Shown here one piece after another: positions 21,392 to 31,820 of a DNA stretch of 64,000 nt. Every line of letters starts with the position of its first letter. The stretch's first letter is position 1. Source of the stretch: Clostridiales bacterium (GTDB lineage Bacteria; Bacillota; Clostridia; Christensenellales; Aristaeellaceae); assembly GCA_022787165.1 (NCBI GenBank), contig JALFVL010000020.1:1-64000 (forward strand), read 5' to 3'. The notes below the pieces were generated by a model. It was not told the DNA's origin. It ran no database searches and saw only the letters and a program-made list of their open reading frames with translations. Position numbers and translations under genes: made by a program.

Positions 21392-21970
21392 TCAGAAGTT
21401 CGGCGGGGTGCAGACCCACAGCACGGTCGCCGGGGTCTTGCCCGTGTTCATCAGGTAGTGCTGCTCCGACGGCTTGTAGGAGAAGCTGTCGCCCTTGCGC
21501 ACGCGGTAGCGCTGCCCGCCCAGCACGAGCGTCACGGCGCCCGAGAGCACATGGCCGAACTCCTCGCCCATGTGCGGCAGGTCGGTTTCGGTCTTCGCGC
21601 CGGGCTCGAGCGTCACCATGATGGGCTCGATGTCCTTCTTCTGCGCGTTGGGAATCAGCCAGTGAATCGTCACGCCGTCGCCCGTCTCCTTGATGAAGAC
21701 ATCCTCCTTGCGCCAGACGGGGTTGTCGCCCCGCTCGTCGGAGAAGAATTCATGAAACGAGCTGCCCAGCGTCGTGAGGATGTCTTCAAGCGTCGAGAGG
21801 GACGGCGAGGTCTGGTTGCTCTCCAGCTGGGAGATGAAGCCCTTGGAGAGCTCGCAGCGGTCGGCCAGCTCCTTCTGCGTCAGGTTGTTCTTCTGGCGAA
21901 GGCTTCGCAGCTTTTCGCCGATATTGATTTCCACGCAAACGCCCCCAAAGTTTAGCATTACAAAACTCAA
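21392..21970 (-). CDS. XRE-family regulator with cupin domain (PuuR-like), upstream of potABCD
   Basis: IGEKLRSLRQKNNLTQKELADRCELSKGFISQLE + cupin; start uncertain. Confidence 0.88.
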   Translation of the reverse strand: MSFVMLNFGGVCVEINIGEKLRSLRQKNNLTQKELADRCELSKGFISQLESNQTSPSLSTLEDILTTLGSSFHEFFSDERGDNPVWRKEDVFIKETGDGVTIHWLIPNAQKKDIEPIMVTLEPGAKTETDLPHMGEEFGHVLSGAVTLVLGGQRYRVRKGDSFSYKPSEQHYLMNTGKTPATVLWVCTPPNF

Positions 21971-22608
21971 AGATTAACATGGCGATGCAGATTAAACCAT
22001 ATCCGCCCCCTGTTGTCAAGGCCCTTTAAAAAACTTTTTCCCGCAAATTCGATTTTGTTCGCTTTTTTCTGCGCAGCTCCCGCAAAGCCCGTCGGATTTT
22101 TCATGTATTTTCATGTTTTCGGGGTTTGTGCCATTTGACGCAGAATTTACAATTCCTAAACCTTCCGTCCTTTTCACGCCGCTCGGGGTTTATTTTCCCG
22201 GAACTTTGAAGACAGGCGCAGAAAGCGTTTCTCCCAAAAGGCAGGGAATTCATGGGCTTAGCTCACAGCAGAAGGACTCATGAAAAAAGACGCCTATCCT
22301 CAAAACAAGGAAATCAGCCCCGGGTCCAGGGCCGCAGCCCTGGTCGTTTCAAGGGGGTTATAGGGAGTCAAGAGGGATCTAAGGAGGACTAAAGCCTGCC
22401 GCCCGCTGTGCGGGAAACAGGCAGGCAAAGTGTCCCGAGCGAACCCCGTTCGCAAGGTTAATCGAAATCCCCCCTGATCCCTCTTGCCCAGCGGAGCGTC
22501 TCCCCCACGCAAAAAATCCTTTGCAAATTCCGCCTTTCGCGGTATACTGTCTGTATCTGCGCATTCATCTGTCCCGGCCCCGCGCCGGATGTAAGGAGAG
22601 AAACCACC

Positions 22609-23622
22609 ATGGGCCAGTCGTATATTCCCGCGGGCTATGCCCCGCATCTGTCGCTCTACCAGACGCAGAGCGCCATCAGCCTCATCAAGCGCGTGTTCCA
22701 GGATTCCCTCGCCCGCGCGCTGAACCTCAAGCGCGTCTCCGCGCCGCTGTTCGTGGAGCCCTCCTCGGGCCTGAACGACGACCTCAACGGCGTCGAGCGT
22801 CCGGTCAGCTTCGACATCCCCGGCGCGAACGCCGAGGGCCAGGTCGTGCATTCGCTGGCGAAGTGGAAGCGCATGGCGCTCTACCGCTATGACATTCTGC
22901 CGGGCAAGGGTATCTACACGGACATGAACGCCATCCGCCGCGACGAGACGCCGGACAACCTGCATTCCATCTACGTCGACCAGTGGGACTGGGAGAAGGT
23001 CATCACGGAGGAATCCCGCACGATCTTCACGCTCCACCAGGCCGTGCAGAGCATCGTGGAGAGCATCTGCGACACGCAGCTGACCGTGCGCGGCAAATAT
23101 CCGCAGCTGTGCGAGACCCCGCTGCTGTGCCGCCGCGTGACGTTTGTGACGGCGCAGGAGCTCGAGGACCTGTACCCCGGCATGACGCCCAAGGAGCGGG
23201 AGAACGCGTTCGTGCGCGAGCATGGCACGGTGTTCATCCAGGGCATCGGCGGCAAGCTCAAAAGCGGGCAGCCGCACGACGGCCGCGCGCCGGACTACGA
23301 TGACTGGGAGATGAACGGCGACATCCTGTTCTGGCATCCGGCGCTCTCCTGCGCGATGGAGATTTCCTCGATGGGCATCCGCGTCAGCCCGGAGTCGCTC
23401 GACCGCCAGCTGACGCTCTCCGGCTGCGACAGCCGCCGCAGCCTGCCGTTCCACAAGCTGCTGCTGGAGGGCAAGCTGCCGCTGACGATGGGCGGCGGCA
23501 TTGGCCAGAGCCGCCTGTGCATGCTGCTGTTGGGCAAGGCGCATATCGGCGAGGTGCAGTCCTCCATCTGGGATGAGACGACGCGCCGCGTCTTTGAGGA
23601 GGCGGGCATCACGCTGCTGTGA
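22609..23622 (+). CDS. asnA: Aspartate--ammonia ligase (AsnA)
   Basis: VYVDQWDWEK-type motif (SIYVDQWDWEKVI), GGGIGQSRLCMLLL. Confidence 0.95.
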   Translation: MGQSYIPAGYAPHLSLYQTQSAISLIKRVFQDSLARALNLKRVSAPLFVEPSSGLNDDLNGVERPVSFDIPGANAEGQVVHSLAKWKRMALYRYDILPGKGIYTDMNAIRRDETPDNLHSIYVDQWDWEKVITEESRTIFTLHQAVQSIVESICDTQLTVRGKYPQLCETPLLCRRVTFVTAQELEDLYPGMTPKERENAFVREHGTVFIQGIGGKLKSGQPHDGRAPDYDDWEMNGDILFWHPALSCAMEISSMGIRVSPESLDRQLTLSGCDSRRSLPFHKLLLEGKLPLTMGGGIGQSRLCMLLLGKAHIGEVQSSIWDETTRRVFEEAGITLL

Positions 23623-23646
23623 TCCCGCCAAGCCCGCAATGTCCGC

Positions 23647-23800
23647 CGCGAAGCGAAGAAGGGGTCAAGGGGCGAAGTCCCTTGCGGGGTTCAGGGGCAG
23701 CGCCCCTGAGCAGGATTGGGCGGCAGCCCTAACGTTTCCCATCCCAATGAAAAAACGTAGTCTCAGAGCAGGCTGCACAACAGCCTGCGATTGAGACGGG
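23647..23800 (+). repeat. Dispersed hairpin-rich intergenic repeat, full copy B
   Basis: CGCGAAGCGAAGAAGGGGTCAAGGGG...CAGGGGCAGCGCCCCTG...GTCTCAGAGCAGGCTGCACAACAGCCTGCGATTGAGACGGG. Confidence 0.85.
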
Positions 23801-23929
23801 TTCCATCCGCACGGCATGAATTCCATCGCAACCCCGTCTGAAACAAAAACGAGCGCTGCGGCATCCCTTCCCTTTCCCGGGAAACCGATGCCGCAGCGCT
23901 TTTTGTATTGGGGTCTGCGTGTGGATGCC

Positions 23930-24838
23930 TTATGGCGCTTCCGCCCGGAAGAACACCCGCATCACGTTGTACAGGTCGATCCTCCAGCTCTCCAGGTTGT
24001 GCCGCTTGCCGGGCTTGTCGGCAAAGCAGCAGTTTTCGCCCTCCCGCAGCAGCCGGGGGCACAGTTTCAGCAGCAGCCCATAGCCGCGCAGATGGTCGTC
24101 GTGCGAGCCGTCGAGCGTGCCATTGCCGTTATACCAGTATAGCGGCGGAAAGTCCGCGTAGGCGGTATTCATCGACTCCGCGATGGCGTAGGCGTTGGCA
24201 TAGTACCCGGAGAAGCAGCCGACATAGCCGATGATGTCCAGGCAGCCCATCAGCACGGATGACCAGCCCGCCTCCGAGCCCAGCGACAGCCCGGCGTAGG
24301 CGCGGTGGGCGCGGCTGCGCGTCAGGCTCTCCAGCGAGGTGTCGCCGCCCGCCCAGGTCGAATACCGGCTCTCCACGGCGGGGATCAGGTCGCCGCGCAG
24401 CTCATGGCGAAACGTCCCTGTGCCGTTGAGCCCGCCGTTTTTTTCGCTCGCCAGGCAGGGCGTCACGACGATGACCGGCGGGCAGAGTCCCTGCGCGATC
24501 ATCCCGTCGAGCAGGGCCCGCGCGCCGTTTTCCTCCGAGAGCCAATAACGCTCGTCCTCCCCCGCGCCATGCATCAGGTAGAGCACGTCATAGCGCTGCG
24601 CGCCGTCATAGCCATAGGGCAGGTAGACACAGGCTCTGCCTGTGCCCGCCCGGCCGGGGTTGCCGCGCTTGTCGTAGACGAAGGTTTCGTATTCGAGGCG
24701 CTCGACGCTGCCCTGCTGCGCGCACGGAGCGAGCAGTGCCTCCGGCACGGCGGAAAGCTCAAACGCCGCCTGCTCCGCGCGGGCGCAGGCAAGCAGCGCC
24801 AGCAGGAGCAGCGCGAGGATGACCGTCCTTCGCTTCAT
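23930..24838 (-). CDS. Secreted esterase (feruloyl-esterase-like alpha/beta hydrolase)
   Basis: Signal peptide; VYLPYGYDGAQRYDVLYLMHGAGEDE, YAGLSLGSEAGW (modified nucleophile elbow). Confidence 0.8.
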   Translation of the reverse strand: MKRRTVILALLLLALLACARAEQAAFELSAVPEALLAPCAQQGSVERLEYETFVYDKRGNPGRAGTGRACVYLPYGYDGAQRYDVLYLMHGAGEDERYWLSEENGARALLDGMIAQGLCPPVIVVTPCLASEKNGGLNGTGTFRHELRGDLIPAVESRYSTWAGGDTSLESLTRSRAHRAYAGLSLGSEAGWSSVLMGCLDIIGYVGCFSGYYANAYAIAESMNTAYADFPPLYWYNGNGTLDGSHDDHLRGYGLLLKLCPRLLREGENCCFADKPGKRHNLESWRIDLYNVMRVFFRAEAP

Positions 24839-24842
24839 GGCC

Positions 24843-25718
24843 TTATGGGACGAGCGTGCAGAAGTAGATGCAGTCGCCGACCATCCGCTTCTTCGTGTTC
24901 GTGACATTGTTGAGCTTCTCGTCGTTGAGAATCACGGCCGCGGAGTTGCCGCCATCCAGGTTATAGGCCTGCACGGCCCCCAGCTCCTTGCACAGGTTCG
25001 CCATCTGCAAAATCGTCACACCGGCGGAGTTTTCGCCCGACGGGCCCTCCGTGCAGACGACCATATAGGAGAGCGTGTCGATCTGGCACAGCGCCAGGCG
25101 CTGGGTCTGCTTGTTCTTGCCGATATCGACCTCGGAGGCCTGCACCTCCTCGTTGGTGATCGCCACACCGTCCTTGACCAGCCACGGGCCAAAGCAGAAC
25201 GCGTGAATCACGTTGCCCTCGAAGGCCTCGTAATCCGCCGCCGTCGTCGAGGGCAGGATCGTGAAATCGCCCTTGTCGTCGATGATCAGCGTGTCGCGGT
25301 TCTTCGTCGGGCGGAAGCGGAGCTGCTCGCCGTTGCGCACGACGATGCCCTGATTGTGATAGTTGAAATAGTCGCCGTTGATCGTCAGCACGCCGTCATA
25401 CCGCTCCGCGAGCGTCAGCACGGTCGCCGTCGCCTTGGAGGGATAGTCCGCCGCGAGGCCGCAGCGGATCTGGCTCGGGTCCGTCAGCGTGATGTAGACG
25501 GCCATGTAGTCGGTGTCCAGCGTGCGCGAGCGCTCGATGCGGATGTCGATCGAGTCGTCGTGATAGCCCGCCTTGTCCGGCAGAAAGCCCTCCTGATGCG
25601 GCGGATAGGGCGCGCTCTCGAAGCTGTAGGGAATCGGTTCAAACGCCGTTTCGGCGGCCGCGCAGACCGTCAGCGCGGCAAGCAGCGCGATCAGCAGCGC
25701 CATAGCCCATCGTTTCAT
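24843..25718 (-). CDS. Phosphodiester glycosidase (NAGPA) family secreted protein, paralogue 1
   Basis: Signal peptide; GVLTINGDYFNYH, AYNLDGGNSAAVILN. Confidence 0.85.
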   Translation of the reverse strand: MKRWAMALLIALLAALTVCAAAETAFEPIPYSFESAPYPPHQEGFLPDKAGYHDDSIDIRIERSRTLDTDYMAVYITLTDPSQIRCGLAADYPSKATATVLTLAERYDGVLTINGDYFNYHNQGIVVRNGEQLRFRPTKNRDTLIIDDKGDFTILPSTTAADYEAFEGNVIHAFCFGPWLVKDGVAITNEEVQASEVDIGKNKQTQRLALCQIDTLSYMVVCTEGPSGENSAGVTILQMANLCKELGAVQAYNLDGGNSAAVILNDEKLNNVTNTKKRMVGDCIYFCTLVP

Positions 25719-25795
25719 TTCTTTTCCCCCCGCCGGCGCGTCGCCGGCCCAGTCCCTTGTGAAAACGGCTGCCGCGGGTTTTCAGTTCTCCCCGC

Positions 25796-27368
25796 TCACA
25801 GGCCGCTGTACTGCGAAAACTCCTCGTAGCTGTCGTAGATGCAGACGTACTTGCCGCCCGTGGAGAAGGCCATGTGGTTCGCGTCGCAGGCGGGAACCTC
25901 GTGATCCATGTCATACTGATCGAAGATCGCGAAGATCCGCCCCTCGCCCGGCGTGAAGTCGAAGTGATCCGTCCGCTGGAGCCATTCGCCGATGTTGCCC
26001 TGCTCCCAGCTCTCGACCATGTAGACGTCGATCTTCCCATCGCTCAGCTCGGTGAGCACGTTGGCGTTCCAGAAGGTCGCGTAGCCCGTTGTGCAGTCCT
26101 CTTCAAGCAAGACCTGCGCGATCTGCTCCAGCTCATTGGACGTCTTGTTCAGCTCCAGGTCGCGGTAGGCGGCGTTGCCCAGCAGGAACATCGCCACCAG
26201 CGCCAGCATCGGCGCGACGCGCAGGCCGCGCAGGCGGCAGGCGAAGCGATCCAGCGCCCAGAACAGCGAAAAGACCATCAGCAGCGCCGCCGGCATGTAG
26301 TAGCTGACGGAGTAGTTGTAGGTCGTCGTGCCGTCGTTTTCAATCGTCAGCACGTTGATCAGGATGCCCACCGCCAGCGCCGCCGGGATGAAGATCGCCA
26401 GCATCCGCTCTCTCGGGCTGAGCTCCATGCGCAGCAGCAGCACGATCGCCGCCGCGCAGAGCACGGGCAGCGCCACCGCGAACACGGAGACGAGGCCCTC
26501 GCGCGAGAGTAGCAGCACATCGCCGCGATAGCCGAAGAAGCTCATCAGGCTCTGCAGCTGGTCGGTCAGCATCTCGGGCGTTAGCGCGCGCAGCGTCGTC
26601 TCATCGAACTGCTCATACCAGAACATGCGCGAGAGCACGTTTTCGTTGATCAGGTAGCCTATCAGCGTCGCCGCCGTACACAGCAGGCTGCCCGCAGCGA
26701 TGCGCGCGGCAGGCCGGGAGACGGCCTGACGCAGGCTCTCGCAGCGGCGCGCCTCCAGATAGAACGTCAGCACGCCCGCCATCAGCAGCGGCGCGACGCA
26801 GACCATCAGCATGCGCACGCCGCCCAGGCCGCCCCACACGCCCAGCAGGAGCAGCAGCACGGGCTCCCGCCAGCGCCGTTTGTCCATGCGCAGCACGAGG
26901 CCCAGCTCCACAAACGTCAGGATGACGCAGGCGGTATAAAACCCGCCGTAAACGAGCGTGAACGAGTTATACGGCGTAACCGGGAGGATCAGCGCCGCGG
27001 CGCACAGCAGCGACGCGGCGCTCGACGCGCCCAGTCCCGTCGCCAGATAGCAAAGCGACGCCGCGATGCCGCACAGCAGCACGGCGATGGAGAACGTCCG
27101 CGCGACGTGCCAGTCCGAAAAGAGCCGCAGCGCGAGCTGATAGACCGGCACGGGGCTGACGATGCGCAGCTCCGTCGAGTAGAACCAGCTGTCCGTCACG
27201 AGCTTGCCCTCCTCGTTGAGCAGCTGCGCGAGCAGAAACTCCGAGGAGATGTCCGAGTCGAGGTTGTGCTCGCCGTAGACCCAGTAGACGCCCACGGACA
27301 CGGCCAGGCACAGCGCAAGGACGAGCAGCGGCCAGAGCCGGAGAATTCCCTTTTTCATGTTCTTCATC
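25796..27368 (-). CDS. Polytopic membrane protein (glycosyltransferase-like architecture)
   Basis: About 10 predicted TM segments followed by a C-terminal extracytoplasmic region; start at MKNMKKGILRL. Confidence 0.6.
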
Positions 27369-28386
27369 GCGTTCCTTCCTCCTTCGTATCCGTCACAGGC
27401 TTTGCCGCCCGCCGCGGGGCGCGCAGCGCCGCGCCGACGCTTTTGACCAGCCCCAGGCAGGCCAGCGCCGTCAGCAGATAGCACACGTCCATCGGAAGCG
27501 CCTCGAGCAGCACGATCTTCTTTTCCAGCGCGAATTCCATCGCGACGACGACGCCGGCGCTGGCCAGCGTCCCCAGAATCGGGACAAGCAGGCGCGCGGG
27601 GCGCGTTTTCTCCATCCGCACACAGCCATGGATCAGCAGCGCCACCGCGACGGCCGCGCCGAGCACCTGGCTCACGCGCACGAATCCGAAGCGGAGCACG
27701 GCGTCCTGTCTCAGGCTTTCGCAGAGGATCTGCGCGGCGCACAGATTCAGCAGCGCCCGCAGCGCGGTGTCGCCCGGGCGCCTTCCCTCGCCCCGGCGCA
27801 GCGCCAGCGCGCCGATGACGAGCGCCAGCAGCGCCTCGAGCACGAAGATCGCCCAGCTCCACTCGCCGTACATGTCCTGCACGGCGAAGGGGGAGCGCAG
27901 CAGGCCGTCAAATTCCTGCGGATGAAACAGGCTCATGCCGTTCATCGGGTCAAACCAGTCCTCGACATACCAGCCGTAGCCCTGGCCAACCAGGCCCTCC
28001 GCCAGGCGGCCGAGCGCGATGACCAGCGCGGCAGGCGCGGCGAGCGCATCCGCGATCCTTCCCCAGGGCTGGCGCGTGCGCCTCGCCGTCAGCGCGAGGG
28101 CGAGCACGCCGCCCAGCAGCGCGCCAAAGAGCGTATAGCCGCCGCCGGTAAAGTCAAAGAAATAGGCGATGCCCCGGCGCGAGAAGCCGTCCATGCAGAT
28201 CAGGCAATAGAGCAGCCGGGCAAAGAGGAAGGAAAGCGGCAGGCAAAGAACCGCGAACACGCTCACGGTCTGCGCCGCAAGGCCCCGGCGCGCACAGAGC
28301 GCGCGGGCGAAAAAAAGACCAATCAGGACAGCCCCCGCGACCGCGAGGCCGTAGGGGTAGATCCTGATTGCCGAGCTATCGATCAT
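27364..28386 (-). CDS. Lgt-like (prolipoprotein diacylglyceryl transferase family) membrane protein A
   Basis: GGGYTLFGALLGG and GRLAEGLVGQGYG align with Lgt motifs but lack the catalytic His. Confidence 0.7.
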   Translation of the reverse strand: MIDSSAIRIYPYGLAVAGAVLIGLFFARALCARRGLAAQTVSVFAVLCLPLSFLFARLLYCLICMDGFSRRGIAYFFDFTGGGYTLFGALLGGVLALALTARRTRQPWGRIADALAAPAALVIALGRLAEGLVGQGYGWYVEDWFDPMNGMSLFHPQEFDGLLRSPFAVQDMYGEWSWAIFVLEALLALVIGALALRRGEGRRPGDTALRALLNLCAAQILCESLRQDAVLRFGFVRVSQVLGAAVAVALLIHGCVRMEKTRPARLLVPILGTLASAGVVVAMEFALEKKIVLLEALPMDVCYLLTALACLGLVKSVGAALRAPRRAAKPVTDTKEEGTR

Positions 28387-29312
28387 GTGTCCCTCCTGTC
28401 AGGGGCCTGCCGCGCGCACAGCGCCATCACGACGCACAGGGCGATCATGGCGGCATACAGCGCGGCGTTGGGGATATTCGTCTTGTCCTGCGCCCATTCG
28501 ATGACGCCGATGCCGGCAGCGCACAGCAGCACGGCGAGCGCGCCCCTCCCCATCGCCCGGCGGCCCCGGGGCCTTGCGCGCAGCAGCACGATGGAAAGAA
28601 TCGCCAGCGCGGCGAAGATCTGCGTCACGCGGACAAAGCCGATGCGCAGGCAGTTGTCGCTGCGCAGGTTTTCCAGCGGAATCTGGCAGCAGCAAAGCAG
28701 CAGCAGTGCCGTCGTAAAGCGCTCGCCGGGCGCGCGCGCCTTCATGCGCGCCGCGGCCAGCAGAATCGCCAGCGCGGCGGCAGCCTCATAGACGAAGACC
28801 GCGAGGTTCCACTCTCCATACTGATTCGCTGCGGCGAGCGGGAAGAAGCAGAAGGCCTCCCGCTCGACCACGGAGCCGATGCCCTCGCCGGTGAAGACCT
28901 CCGCCAGGCGGCAAAGCGCAAGGGCGGCAAGCCCCGGCACGACGAGCTCGTCGAGCGAAGCGCCCACAGGCGCATGCGCGCGCCGCGCCAGCAGCGCCGC
29001 GCACAGGCAGGCGCCCGCGACGGCGCCCGCCATCAGGCATCCGCCCGCGCGCGGGTCGAAGACCGCAGCCAGTCCGTAATCGTAGAGGAAGACGTCAAAG
29101 CTGAAGAGCACGTAGAGCAGCCGCGCGCCCACGAACGAGGCAAGCGGCACAAGCACGGCCATCTGCCAGGCCGGCACGGCGTGCCCGGCGCCGCCGCGGC
29201 GCCGCGCCAACCCAAAGAGGCCGACGGCGAGAAGCGCCGCCAGCAGGATACAGAGGGGATACAGCGCCCATGCGCCGGTTTGTACGTTTGCCATGAGATG
29301 CTCCGTTGACAT
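28383..29312 (-). CDS. Lgt-like membrane protein B
   Basis: RLAEVFTGEGIG and ENLRSDNCLRIGFVRVTQ motif shared with protein A (ESLRQDAVLRFGFVRVSQ). Confidence 0.65.
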   Translation of the reverse strand: MSTEHLMANVQTGAWALYPLCILLAALLAVGLFGLARRRGGAGHAVPAWQMAVLVPLASFVGARLLYVLFSFDVFLYDYGLAAVFDPRAGGCLMAGAVAGACLCAALLARRAHAPVGASLDELVVPGLAALALCRLAEVFTGEGIGSVVEREAFCFFPLAAANQYGEWNLAVFVYEAAAALAILLAAARMKARAPGERFTTALLLLCCCQIPLENLRSDNCLRIGFVRVTQIFAALAILSIVLLRARPRGRRAMGRGALAVLLCAAGIGVIEWAQDKTNIPNAALYAAMIALCVVMALCARQAPDRRDT

Positions 29313-29326
29313 GCGATGCGAGGGGA

Positions 29327-30229
29327 TTACTGCGCGTCATGCGCAGAGGCGAAATAGAGGATATCCGAGATCTTGCGCAGGTCGGGGTTCCTGTGGATGC
29401 GCTTGTTGTTGAAGATGACGTTCGTGGAGCCGCCGCCGTCGAGGTTGTAGGCCAGGCGGCAGTCGGGGAAGAGCTCGGCGATGTAATCGGCGAACGTCGA
29501 AAGCGACATGCCGTAGGAGGCGTCGGACTTGCCGTCGCACTCGACGATCGCGTATTCCAGCTCACCCAGCTGCACGATGGCGACGCGCTGCATCTTGTAG
29601 CGCGACTGGTAGAGATCGGTAATCGTGTCCTTGAAGGGCTTGCCGTCAATCGCCAGCACCGGGCCGAAGGTGAAGGAGTTGACGACCTGCCTGTCCGCCG
29701 GGAATTCGCTTTCAAGGAAGTCATCAAGGCTCTCGTTGGTCGCCATGAGCACATAGTGGAAATTGCCCAGATCGTCGATGATGAGCACGTCCCGCGTGCC
29801 GTCGCACTGACGGCGGTACTCGACGCCCTGGCGCACGACGTAGCCGAAGTCGTAGTAATACTTGAAGAAATCGCCGTTGACCGCCGCGACGGCGTTGACG
29901 TGCTCCGCCATCGTCTCGGCCTTGACGTAGGTGCGGTCGTCATAGCGATCCTTGCTCATGCAAGTACGGATCTGCGAAGGATCCGCAATCTTGATGCGCA
30001 CGATGTGGCAGGGCAGCTTGCCGACCATCTGCTCCTCGGTGGTGACGTGGATGGTGTCGTCGAGGTACTCCGTCTCGGAGAGGAAGCCCTCCTCCAGCAG
30101 CGCGCTGCCCGGGACAAGCTGGTCAAGCGGCAGCACGCCCGGCTCCGCGAGCGCCGGGGACGAGAGCAGCAACGGAAGCAGCAGCAGGAAAAGGGCAATC
30201 AGAATGCGCCTGAGCGCCGTGCGGTTCAT
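29327..30229 (-). CDS. Phosphodiester glycosidase (NAGPA) family secreted protein, paralogue 2
   Basis: Signal peptide; AVAAVNGDFFKYYY, AYNLDGGGSTNVIFNN. Confidence 0.85.
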   Translation of the reverse strand: MNRTALRRILIALFLLLLPLLLSSPALAEPGVLPLDQLVPGSALLEEGFLSETEYLDDTIHVTTEEQMVGKLPCHIVRIKIADPSQIRTCMSKDRYDDRTYVKAETMAEHVNAVAAVNGDFFKYYYDFGYVVRQGVEYRRQCDGTRDVLIIDDLGNFHYVLMATNESLDDFLESEFPADRQVVNSFTFGPVLAIDGKPFKDTITDLYQSRYKMQRVAIVQLGELEYAIVECDGKSDASYGMSLSTFADYIAELFPDCRLAYNLDGGGSTNVIFNNKRIHRNPDLRKISDILYFASAHDAQ

Positions 30230-31101
30230 TCGGGTTCCTCCTCGTTGTTGTCGCTGTCAAAGGGTTCATAGACGCCGGTGTGGAAGATGCGGTAGATCAC
30301 GTCGTAGCGCGGATGCTCGCGCCAGCCCTCGCCGGTGGGATGCTCCTTCCAGCCGATTTCGCAGCCCGGCAGCGCGGCCTCCAGCGCCTCGCGCTGCGCG
30401 TTGGTCAGATAGCCATCCATGCACAGGCGAAAGCGCTCGAGCCCCGTCAGGCCGTAGAGCGGCGTCAGATCGGTGATGTCGTTGTTGCTCAGGTTGAGGT
30501 CGACCAGGCTCGTCAGGTTGGCCAGCGGCGTGATATCCGTGAACTTGTTGGTGAACAGCTCCAGGTACTCAAGCTGCGTCAGCTGCGAGAGCACGGAGAT
30601 GTCCTTAATGTCGTTGCAGGCGAGAATCAGCACCTTGAGCTGGGGATGATCCAGCAGAAAGCTGATGTCCGTGATGGCGTTGTGCCCCAGGTCAAGCGCC
30701 TCCAGCTTCGTGCAAAAGCGCAGCGCGTAAAAGTCGCGCGTCTTGTGCTCGGTATCCCTTTTCGGGTTGTGCAGCGTCGAAAAGGCCGTCGCGTCGGTGC
30801 GCAGCGTGTGGTTGCCCACGCGCACGGTGAAGCCGAACTCGATCTGCGGATAGCCGTCAAAGAGCCTGTCCATGTCGTCGTTGGACAGGCGGCTCTCGTA
30901 CAGGTCGACCTTCTCAAGGTTCGGCATCGCCTCGATCAGCCCGATGAGCGCGTCGACGTCCTTCACCTTCGTGCTGCCAAAGTCAATCGCCGTGTCCTGC
31001 GTGTCCGCCGTGATGCCGCACATCTCGACAGGCTCCGCCGCGGCGACGGCGGCAGTCACGTACAGCGCCAGCAGCGCCGCAAGGAAAACATGCCTCTTCA
31101 T
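30226..31101 (-). CDS. Secreted leucine-rich repeat (internalin-type) protein
   Basis: Signal peptide; repeated L..L.L..N.ITDISFL / L..L.L..N.FTDITPLANLT units. Confidence 0.82.
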   Translation of the reverse strand: MKRHVFLAALLALYVTAAVAAAEPVEMCGITADTQDTAIDFGSTKVKDVDALIGLIEAMPNLEKVDLYESRLSNDDMDRLFDGYPQIEFGFTVRVGNHTLRTDATAFSTLHNPKRDTEHKTRDFYALRFCTKLEALDLGHNAITDISFLLDHPQLKVLILACNDIKDISVLSQLTQLEYLELFTNKFTDITPLANLTSLVDLNLSNNDITDLTPLYGLTGLERFRLCMDGYLTNAQREALEAALPGCEIGWKEHPTGEGWREHPRYDVIYRIFHTGVYEPFDSDNNEEEPE

Positions 31102-31124
31102 GGCCCTCCCCATTCTTCCCGGCG

Positions 31125-31820
31125 TCACAGGGTCAGCCAGATCGCCGGGCGCAGCGCGCCGGATTCGTCATACACGCGGTTGCTGGTGATGGTGCCGCGC
31201 GTGCGCACGCTGGCGGCACAGCTCCTGTAATAGCCCGGCGTGCGCAGCCACCACCAGGTGGTCTTCACGCCGTCGATGGCATAGGTCGAGGATTCCCAGG
31301 CGCCCTGCGCGTGCGCGTAGGCCGTGGGAATCACCATGCGGGACTCATAGGTCGGGAAATACTGCTCGACCTCGTCGCGGCTGAGCAGGAAGACGCGGTC
31401 CTCGGTGTCCGGGCCGCCCCAGTTGTACTTCTTGTAGGAGGGATTGCTCAGCGTGACCGTCGCGATGGACGCGGCCTCCCCGTCGTCAAACGCCGCCGCG
31501 AGGAACTCGCTGTTGAGCCAGGCGCGGATTTCGGATTTTTCCCACGTCGGGAAGGACGTCTCGCGCTGGCCGGAATGGTAGTTGTGCGCGTCAATCGCGT
31601 AGCGCGTGAGCAGCAGGGCCTTGCCGTCCTGCACATCCAGCACCATCCACTCGATGGGCTCCTTGCCGTTGCTCTCGTCGTTGTCCTGCTCGTAGTGGCC
31701 GAAGGTCACAATATCGCCAACGTTTGCGGTGATCCCCGCCGCGGCGGTCTCCTCCGCCAGCGCGCCGGCGCACAGCAGCGCGAGCATCAGCGCCGCGCAA
31801 ACCATCATCCATTTTTTCAT
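31125..31820 (-). CDS. Secreted DUF6273-type protein
   Basis: Signal peptide; DIVTFGHYEQDNDESNGKEPIEWMVLD...WWWLRTPG...RPAIWLTL. Confidence 0.75.
   Translation of the reverse strand: MKKWMMVCAALMLALLCAGALAEETAAAGITANVGDIVTFGHYEQDNDESNGKEPIEWMVLDVQDGKALLLTRYAIDAHNYHSGQRETSFPTWEKSEIRAWLNSEFLAAAFDDGEAASIATVTLSNPSYKKYNWGGPDTEDRVFLLSRDEVEQYFPTYESRMVIPTAYAHAQGAWESSTYAIDGVKTTWWWLRTPGYYRSCAASVRTRGTITSNRVYDESGALRPAIWLTL

Noticed and set aside
21971-22608. ncRNA or small ORF in the AT-richer gap upstream of asnA
   Set aside because: Some short inverted repeats but no recognisable RNA family or convincing coding signal.
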